From the NCBI GenBank assembly GCA_941918925.1, contig OW799236.1:67232685-67296684 (forward strand): DNA of 64,000 bases, in the 5' to 3' direction. The translations under genes and the position numbers were made by a program. Within the stretch, counting starts at the first letter, position 1. Each line of letters opens with the position of its first letter. The notes beneath the pieces were generated by a model. That model did not search any database, was not told the DNA's origin, and was given only the letters and a program-made list of their open reading frames with translations. The DNA comes from Phyto melanocephala. Taxonomy: Eukaryota; Arthropoda; Insecta; Diptera; Rhinophoridae. Below, piece after piece: positions 56,884-64,000 of this stretch.

Positions 56884-57267
56884 GTAACGTCCGTAACATA
56901 CAAAAATTAAGATTTTTGCTTTACGGGACTACTTAGACTTATTTTCTAAGCAGGATTGATATCGTCATATATTCCACTTAATTTTTTGTATATGGACTTT
57001 TTTTGTTTATTATGCAAAATTAGCTAAAAAAATGTGCAAATGCACATAAGCCTCAAAATCAACTTCCATTTTTTGTAACGTCCGTAACCGAACTTTAAGC
57101 TAGCATAACTTTTCTCTGAAAACAGTTAACCTTTAAGTTTAAAACAAGTTTTAAAGTACTCCCAAATAACTGCATTTTGCAAAAAATTTCACGAAAATAT
57201 TCTAATGTGAACGCCAGCCGTGTCAATCTTAACAAGCAAATATGCGTGTGAATGTAACGTCCGTAAC
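56884..57267 (+). repeat. Three spaced copies of GTAACGTCCGTAAC
   Basis: Exact 14-mers lie at 56884-56897, 57075-57088 and 57254-57267 (steps 191 and 179). A GTAACTTCCGTAAC variant lies just upstream at 56870. Intervening sequence is not obviously repeated. Function unknown. Confidence 0.75.
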
Positions 57268-57280
57268 GCAGGATTAGCCC

Positions 57281-57411
57281 ATATGTATGTTTTTTATATG
57301 TATGTACGTATTTCATATGGGGAATGGTGATACAAACTACTGTTATTGCATGACTACACGTTGTGAAGGGTATATAAGATTCGGCACGGCCGAATATAGC
57401 GCTCTTACTTG
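57281..57411 (-). repeat. Family A terminal fragment A8
   Basis: Only the outermost 130 bp of family A remain (GGTGATACAAACTACTGTTA, GCATGACTACACGTTGTGAA, TTCGGCACGGCCGAA, ACTTGT). It abuts the GTAACGTCCGTAAC repeat region. Confidence 0.8.
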
Positions 57412-57419
57412 TTTTGTTT

Positions 57420-58640
57420 ATTTTTGTTTCAATTTTTCTCGAGTTCGATCTGTACATATTTGGATTTTGGTGTACTTGAATAAGACAACATTTTTATTGA
57501 TTTGGACTGCCGAAAATTTTTTCAAGCAAACAAAATACAAAACATGTCTTGACCCAGTTAAATGTTTAAAATCCTGTGTTTCTTGATGACATATTGATAA
57601 ATTTTATATTTTATTGACTGTTTTTGTCCTGAATTTTTTTTCCACCAGTGCCTTTGGTAAATTTATAATTTGTTTTGTGTAATTGAAGCAACATTTGAAA
57701 ACCATAGATATTATATTTCGTGCATATATTTTTATCTAACATACATTTGTATGTACGCACATTAATATTATTAGGATGGTTCAACTTTATACAATTTGGT
57801 TACCAATGCTGCATTATGTTGGGTTTCATTTAGCGATCTTATTTGAACATTTTTGGTTTAACATGACGATGACAATATTTACCATACATTAGAGTAGTCT
57901 TAGATTAATTTATTTAACTACTCTTTGGAGTATCAATCAGCAATCACTGCAACATAATTTAATATGACCCAATTACATAAAACCATGTTGTATTAAGTAA
58001 CTTGTGATTTCAGCTATATTAAACCAAGTAATCAAATATTATCTACATGAACTTAATTCAGTAAAATATTTATTTTGTAGTTTTTTACTCAAAACCATTT
58101 ATTCACTCTTATGTGTTGTTAAAGAAATTAACTAAATAGCAAAATACGGATTATTGAGGTAAAAGGATAGCAAACATTTTCATGAACCCTCTATATGCAT
58201 ATAAGATCGATTGTGCGCTTGTTTGTAAACCGTGATCTCATAAATCGTAAGCTTTAATTTTTACCATGTGATTATTGTTAACAAATAAAGGGTATTTTTT
58301 TATAGACTAATGGAATTTTGAAATGAAATAAAATAAGGATTAAATTTATATATTAACCTGAAATTTACTTCAAATGCATATGCCTTTGGCATATGACCGT
58401 CACGGGTGGCTCGGACGTATTCATATCTTGATGAAATATTCGACTTCATATATCCACACGAAACGTGAAACTATGTAGTTACCAAATGTGTACTTCAATA
58501 ACTAACTTGCAAGCCAACAAAATGGCCTCCAGTTAAACAATTAAAACCCAATAAAAACTATCCGGCAGCACACTTCTCATTTCACTGAACAGTCAAGATA
58601 TTTAAAAATTTAGTTGTTTAATGAAATGTTTGAATATACC
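57420..58640. other. Stretch without a recognised gene
   Basis: No coding similarity or shared repeat was recognised. Confidence 0.35.
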
Positions 58641-58660
58641 GATCCTAATGTTGTTCAAAA

Positions 58661-58893
58661 AGCAATAAAATAGAGATTTGTGAGCAAATCTTCTGCAGCA
58701 TTTGGAGAAAATTTCTCAAAAATTTAAAGACAATCGTATTGGTTAGCCTTACCACATACGGAGTGAATAAATAAAGACTGCTTTGTTAGATCGATAGTGT
58801 TCTCCGATAATGTCTTACGTTTCTGGATGAATAAAACGTATTTTAGGCGGGAATCGTTGCTATCTTGAAAGTTTATAAAATACTGTACGATAA
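58661..58893 (+). repeat. Duplicated segment, copy 1
   Basis: Landmarks AATAGAGATTTGTG, CTGCAGC, GTTCTCCGAT, CGTATTTTAGGCGG and TGCTATCTTGAAAG recur in the same order at 59528-59735. The two copies flank the mariner relic at 58896-59397. Origin unknown. Confidence 0.65.
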
Positions 58894-58895
58894 TA

Positions 58896-59397
58896 AAGGG
58901 TCCGCCAGATAACTTTTTCTTTTTTGAAAAAGCTATAAAAAAAATTGTAGCTTCGGCTGTGTGTCACGTAGCGCCGTCCTGTTGAAACTAAATATTGCCA
59001 ATATCCTCATATTCAATTTTTGTGAACAAAAATTCCTTCAACATGGCCCGATAACGATCGCCATTGACTACTGCCACTACTTGCTTATTTTCAAAGAAAA
59101 ATGGTCCAATTATGCCCCTGGACCAAAATCGCGCACCAAACAGTGACTCGTTTTGGGTGTATCGGCTTTTCAATGTATGCGTGCAGGATTTCTGTGACCC
59201 AAATGCGAAATTTTTGCTTGTTTACATACTCGCCAAGATCAAAATGAGCTTCATCTGAAAAGATGATTTTTTTTTTTTGGGAAAATCGGCCTAAGTAATG
59301 TCGCAATACTAATTATCTGTCGAATCAGACATGAACTAAGTATTACCATTCACGAAATAAGCACTAGTTGAAAAAAAAAGTTAGATGGCGGACCCTT
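58896..59397 (-). mobile_element. Doubly truncated mariner, 502 bp
   Basis: The ends are AAGGGTCCGCCAGATAACTT and, reverse strand, AAGGGTCCGCCATCTAACTT, flanked by TA (58894-58895, 59398-59399). The interior is only the middle of a transposase. On the minus strand KKIIFSDEAHFDLGEYVNKQ (first Asp) is followed by KPIHPKRVTVWCAI, a frameshift, RGIIGPFFFEN, VVNGDRYRAMLKEFLFTKI, and FQQDGAT-stop-HTAEAT (second Asp). The DNA-binding front and the C-terminal third are gone, but the ends are well kept. Confidence 0.85.
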
Positions 59398-59527
59398 TAG
59401 TATTAGTGGAAATACTGGCATTTTTGTCGACGGTCAGACAGCACCTAAGCTGCTATAGACCTGATAGTTTGTGAACGCAAAATATTTTATAAAACTTGGG
59501 TGAACTTCTCTTATACATGTATCCATG

Positions 59528-59735
59528 TAATAGAGATTTGTGCGAAAATACACTGCAGCGGTAGTAGAAAATTCATCGGTAACATAAAGGCAAAGACGGA
59601 TTGGTCAAGAAAAGTCTGTTTTGCTAGATTCGGGGAGTTCTCCGATTATATCTCACGTCGATTCTGATACACCCAGCGTATTTTAGGCGGACATTTTTGC
59701 TATCTTGAAAGATTGTCAAATATTATACGGTAATA
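59528..59735 (+). repeat. Duplicated segment, copy 2
   Basis: This is the partner of 58661-58893 (AATAGAGATTTGTG, CTGCAGCG, GAGTTCTCCGAT, CGTATTTTAGGCGGAC, TGCTATCTTGAAAG). The identity looks like roughly two thirds, so the duplication is old. It continues into an unassigned ORF (59705-59896). Confidence 0.6.
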
Positions 59736-60400
59736 ATGTCCGTGTGAACATAAACATTTTGGTGGACGTTCAAATAACACTTATGTCATTGAATTCCTAC
59801 ACTACTGCATTCCTGAGAGTTTGTCAACGTAAGAAGGTCTTGCCAAGCGTGGGCCGAATTGATCTCACAACCTTAGTTAATGAGCCTGCGCATTAACACC
59901 ATAATAATAATTAATTGGCGGAAGCACAGACAGAGCTGGATTTATTTAAATAATATGAAACGTAGAATCAGCCGCAATCCCGTTGGGAATTGCTAAAAAA
60001 TCATCCTTTAACGTGGCTTGCCGGCACCATCGACGGTATACTGGAAGCTTTACAGGCACGCGTAAAAGCTTGGACGCTTAACGGTCATTGTTGCAGTTTT
60101 AGAAATATAAAAAATTCAGACTCTTTTCAATGGTTCTGAGTCATCATATACTGGCTCGTCTGCGAGAGACATCTGGGTCAGGTCACCTGATCATGTTTAT
60201 CATGTTTATCTGCTTCAAATAATGCGTGTACAACGTATGATTTACATATGCGATATCCTACTTCGTATGTATTATTTTAGTACTAATTCGCGGTGATTGT
60301 ACTACTACTAGAATTAGCTTTAATATGCCTTCAAAATTTAAAAAAAAAAAAAAAAATTGTACAAGACAAGTTTGTTCTATAAAGTCACTTAAATGAAAAT
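59736..60400. other. Unassigned, possibly degraded coding sequence
   Basis: Composition is less A/T-rich than nearby DNA, and a frame near 59970-60080 reads QPQSRWELLKNHPLTWLAGT and IDGILEALQARVKAW without stops. I do not recognise it. It may be an old transposase tail. Confidence 0.3.
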
Positions 60401-60404
60401 TTTG

Positions 60405-61160
60405 TTCGTGCAGGACAAGGCATATCCATAGGGTATATGCAACGCGGCAACAAACACAACTATTAATAAACACATGTCTTTAGTTTTTGTATATATGCCG
60501 GCATATGTCACAAATTTTTTTAATTTTCTTCTTCATTTTAAATAATTTTTAAAAAACTTTAAAGCGGAAACTTTTTATTCATGGTTTTGTATTTTTTAAA
60601 CGTTTTATATCAACAGAAACTGCGAATTATTTATTGTATAATAAAATTAAGTTTGACACATGCAGGCAGATTTTTTATAAAAGTTGATAACGCTCAAAGC
60701 GAATTCATACAGGTGAAATTATCAGCACATGATGATGGGGAAACACAATGTCTAAATTTGTTGAATTCTCCTTGATTGCATTTATTAATGCAGGAATGGA
60801 AAATAAGATTTTGGATTCTGAATTACACATTTAACTTAATTGTGCTTTTTTGATAATACATTTACCAAATTTATGTATATTTGTTGTTCTCGCACTATTT
60901 ATAATGTTCTTCACAAGCACATATCCTTTTCTCAATAAAAATTTATTGAATTAAACATATAAAAACAACTTTTACATCTCTGTTATACAAACTGGCCTTG
61001 ACAGAAAAAATCCTCTAAAAAGTTGCTTTGTTGTATCAATTCGCCGTTGCATATACCTGTATGAATATGCCTTGGTAACGCTTATATAATGTAAATAAAA
61101 AAAAACAGCCAGCTGATTGGATACGAGTACCTTATGGATATGCCTTGGTGTAGGATAACA
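60405..61160. mobile_element. Putative MITE with CAAGGCATATCCATA ends
   Basis: CAAGGCATATCCATAGGGTA at the left (60416-60435) is mirrored by TACCTTATGGATATGCCTTG at the right (61128-61147). An inner inverted copy at 61034-61074 repeats CGTTGCATATACC and ATATGCCTTGG, matching 60417-60447. There is no coding similarity. Exact ends and duplication are not clear. Confidence 0.5.
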
Positions 61161-61340
61161 CGCAGAATTTAAAAAAAAAAATTTTTAAAAAAGTAAATAC
61201 ATTTTAAAGAATACATAACGTTTGTTTATTTTCATTTAAACTAGGATTCTTTCAATTGCAAATAGTATTCAGCATACATGACATTTACGATATAAAACCT
61301 TATATACTTAAAGCTCTTTGTAGTTTTCTTATATTTATAA

Positions 61341-62218
61341 CTAGCCAAACCCGGCGCGCGTTGCTACGCCCCTTAATGAATCAAAATGCATTCTGAATTT
61401 TAATTGAATATCAAGTGCAAAAACCTAAAATTTATAATTTTTTTTATGGGCGTGGCATTGCCCACTTTTCTAATCACAAAATTGTAAAGTCATAACAGCT
61501 CAATATGTGTGCAAAGTTTCAGAAAAATCGGACCAGTGCAAGTACCTCAAAATTATAAATGTTTTTATAGGCGTGGCCCTGCCCACTTTTCTAATCACGA
61601 AATTGTAAAGTCATAAGAGCTCAATATGTGTGCAAAGTTTCAGAATAATCGGTCCAGTGCAAGTACCTCAAAATGATACCTATTTTTTATGGGCGTGGCA
61701 CTGCCCACTTTTCTAATCACAAAATTATTAAGTCATGGCAGCTCAATATGTGTGCAAAGTTTCAGAAAAATCGGTGAAGCGCAAGTAGCTAAAAATGATA
61801 ACTAATTTTTTATGGGCGTGGCTCCGCCCAATTTTCTTATCAGGAAATTATAAGGTCATTACAGCTCAATATGTGTGCAAAGTTTCAGAATAATCAGTCC
61901 AGAGCAAGTACCTCAAAATTAAAACTTTTTTAGGGGCGTGGCCCCGCCCACTTTTCTTATCACGAAATTATTTAGTCATGACAGCTCGATATGTGTGCAA
62001 AGTTTCAGAAAAATCACTCAAGGGCAAGTAGCTAAAACTGATAACTAATTTTTATGGGCGTGGTCCCGCCCACTTTTTTTCACCCGTAAACACTCTCTGG
62101 TATGTGTACAACAACTTGCCAAAGTTTGAGTCCGATCGGTTTTACAGTTTCGGAGTCTATAGCTAACAAACACACACACACACACACATACACAGAGTTT
62201 CACTTTTATATATATAGA
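61341..62218 (-). mobile_element. Family C non-autonomous Helitron, reverse copy, 878 bp
   Basis: It starts CTAGCCAAACCCGGCGCGCG and ends CACTTTTATATATATAGA, the exact reverse of the copy at 26524-27402. It likewise has about six units of GGGCGTGGC...GCCCAC. The CTAG end is flanked by T in Helitron orientation as expected. The 5' flank is T instead of A. The CA microsatellite (62170-62192) is shorter than the GT tract of the other copy. The ORF at 62045-62248 is a shadow. Confidence 0.85.
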
Positions 62219-62389
62219 AGATGTGATATCGGATCGAGAATTTTTCAAAAAATGGCAATTGTAAAAGTAGTCATTTTAAAAAGATCCTACAAGTATGCTA
62301 CCAAGTGTGAACTATTTACAATTCCGAAGATTTAAAAAAATCTAAATTAGACTAAACTAGAGTACACAAATGCAAATAGAAATTAAAAT

Positions 62390-62633
62390 AGCGGAAATCA
62401 CCCTTCGTTGTAAACAGATAATGTAAATGTTGCAGACTTTGCAAGTATAGTAAATATTCTATTGCAAACGTTGCTTTTGAAAATGTCCAACTGTTTTTAG
62501 TAGTGGTAATAGTGCTTGTATGGGAAATGTAATTTTAATGCTTTTTTGGTTTAGCGAACTTTTGAATATATACTAGACTTGTAAGATCTGCAACATTTGC
62601 AGTATCTGTTTACAACGAAGGCTGATTTCTGCT
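62390..62633. mobile_element. Putative MITE, 244 bp, with ~56-bp inverted ends
   Basis: Left AGCGGAAATCACCCTTCGTT, then GTAAACAGATA and ATGTTGCAGA, is mirrored at the right (reverse strand AGCAGAAATCAGCCTTCGTT, GTAAACAGATA, ATGTTGCAGA). About 50 of 56 positions appear to match. No ORF. The target duplication is unclear. Confidence 0.7.
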
Positions 62634-62639
62634 TATGTA

Positions 62640-63500
62640 AGTTAAATCAATTTAAATTAAACTCATGAATATAAAAACTAATCATACTAATTCTGTAACA
62701 ACATAAATAGAATTTTCTTATCAGTTCGAACGGCACTAATGTGTATGTTTTTAGTGCATTTCTAATCAATACAACATAAACCTAAAATTTGATTTATTAC
62801 AAAAATTTTATTAAAATTTGCATATTCGCTACTCTTTATGAATTTATTGAAGTACAAATTAATTTAAAAAATTGCTTATTACTTACTTATTTATTTAATC
62901 ATAAAAAACCAACTTGTTAAAATATGCAGATTTCTCTTGCATTGTTATGTTAATTTGATTATTATTTTTGGCTAAATCTCAAAAATCGCAATAATTTGCA
63001 CGAGTAAGCGCGTAAAAATTTATATTCTTAAGGTTATAAAAATAATAAATTTATTCAAACGTTTTTTATCTACTGAATTGTTGATATTGAACTTATTAAA
63101 TTATACAACAAAAATTTGTTGTTTATTATTTATGATAGAATACACCTTAACTAGAGATCTAACCTAAAAAGCCTTAAATACTTGACTAAAATTGTATTTA
63201 TTAAGTTTCAAACACAACACAATTATAGTTGTTATGGATAATTAAATAAATAATAAAAAATTAAATAAATAATTATAATTATAAAATAATAATTATTCGA
63301 ATTTTTATACTTAAATTTGTTATAAGTAATCACTATTCTGGCTTAATTTCATTTTTCTATTACTAAACTTCCTAAAATTGTTAATTGTAATAATTCAAGA
63401 ATATTAAAATGAATGAACGTTACGAATCCTATGCAACCCTAACTATAATTTTATAAAATTGTAAGATATAAAGTAGTTTTTAAATTACATATAGTATATT
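62640..63500. other. Gene-free A/T-rich stretch
   Basis: Nothing recognised. Confidence 0.4.
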
Positions 63501-63504
63501 GATA

Positions 63505-63573
63505 AAGAGTGCTGATGATGAAATCGTAGCTGAAAAATGCATTCCACTCGGCTAATATCGGAATAAAGTTTTC
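63505..63573 (+). repeat. Repeat G, copy 2
   Basis: GTGCTGATGATGAAATCGTA, GCTGAAAAATG and ATTCCACTCGGCTAATATCG match the minus strand of 4366-4438. GAATAAAG follows, so it could be a retroelement 3' tail with its polyadenylation signal. Confidence 0.5.
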
Positions 63574-63575
63574 AT

Positions 63576-63760
63576 ATTACACAGAAAAAAATATTTCTTA
63601 AATTTTTTCAATTAATTGACTTTTTGAATTGTTTTTAAATTCCAATTAAAATTTTATTTAATTTAATTAATTATTTTAATTGATATAAAATATTTTCAAA
63701 GAACATTGAGATTTCTGTCAGTTGAAAAAATAAAAAATTTTATTTTAAATGACATTTTTT
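63576..63760 (+). repeat. Repeat F, copy 2
   Basis: TTACACAGAAAAAAATATTT to ATTTCTGTCAGTTGAAAAAA aligns with 2517-2700. It directly follows repeat G here, whereas in the first locus F and G are about 1.7 kb apart and in opposite orientation. Confidence 0.5.
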
Positions 63761-64000
63761 TAAAATTTGCTTTTGAAAAATAAATTTAATATTTGTTATC
63801 CAAGGAGAAGAATAATAAAAAATAGTGGACAATCTACAAGAGATACTTCTGGTAGGTGCACACACATAATAAATATATTTTGTTTTAAATATAATAAATT
63901 GTTTCAGTTTCATTATACATAGATGTGTCCAAAGCCAATATATCTTGAATTCTGGTATATTGCTCAAGATTCTCATTTTGATAGGTAATTCATTAGTAGT

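Noticed and set aside
62045..62248. 67-codon ORF with CVCVCVCV run
   Set aside because: The Cys-Val run is a translated CA/GT microsatellite in the Helitron leader.

Overview
This is a eukaryotic, strongly A+T-rich window from the genome of a schizophoran fly. The evidence is the dispersed-repeat content. Many copies carry the dipteran DINE-1/INE-1 (mini-me) hallmarks: a GTCY proto-microsatellite, a CCGACCCCATAAAGTATATAT core and a TATACCC...GGGTATA hairpin end. The TATG/CATA runs and insect-type mariner relics agree. A calyptrate such as a blow fly is my guess; species cannot be fixed by eye. I see no bacterial features, rRNA, tRNA or CRISPR array, and no complete conventional host gene.

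The window reads as a transposon graveyard, perhaps a large intron or intergenic DNA. Two DINE-1-like families dominate. Family A is about 0.7-0.9 kb, with a palindromic TTCGGCCGTGCCGAA start, a long pure A/T interior and a GTCY tract (527-1270, 18393-19081, 20372-21747, 23375-23677, 24109-24625, 28311-29155, 46334-47186, 57281-57411). Family B is about 1-2.2 kb, with TTCGGCTGTGCCGAA ends and GTGGGCG-rich units (9873-10712, 12964-15120, 19190-19732, 29242-30308, 36101-38371, 47875-51564, 52456-53074). Several B copies carry, at one identical position, an internally deleted mariner; other B copies show the empty site. Family C is a canonical non-autonomous Helitron in two near-full-length copies, one per strand (26524-27402, 61341-62218), plus a deleted copy (17765-18134). 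A second Helitron type lies at 11441-11869.

The best region is 48398-50560, a 2163-bp element with terminal inverted repeats of about 520 bp and a TAA target duplication. It carries an intact 184-codon ORF for a cysteine-rich, probably zinc-binding protein, and sits inside the mariner inside a B element. A broken relic of what I recall as the downstream domain of the same protein family lies at 3474-3735.

Other mobile DNA includes mariner/Tc1 relics (around 2181, 6703-7617, 15775-16205, 21945-22184, 30435-30555, 39790-40943, 42724-43180, 58896-59397). There is also a hAT-like 963-bp element with a perfect 8-bp duplication (45229-46191), two PIF/Harbinger-like MITEs, a 158-bp perfect-type palindrome (44140-44298), a possible solo LTR, and fragments of recurrent arthropod ORFs (43490-43740, 55995-56714).

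Host coding sequence is at most tentative: two short minus-strand exon-like stretches (35552-35640 and 26303-26338) next to splice-donor-like sites. Nearly all other ORFs look like chance openings. Statements about protein similarity come from memory, not a search.
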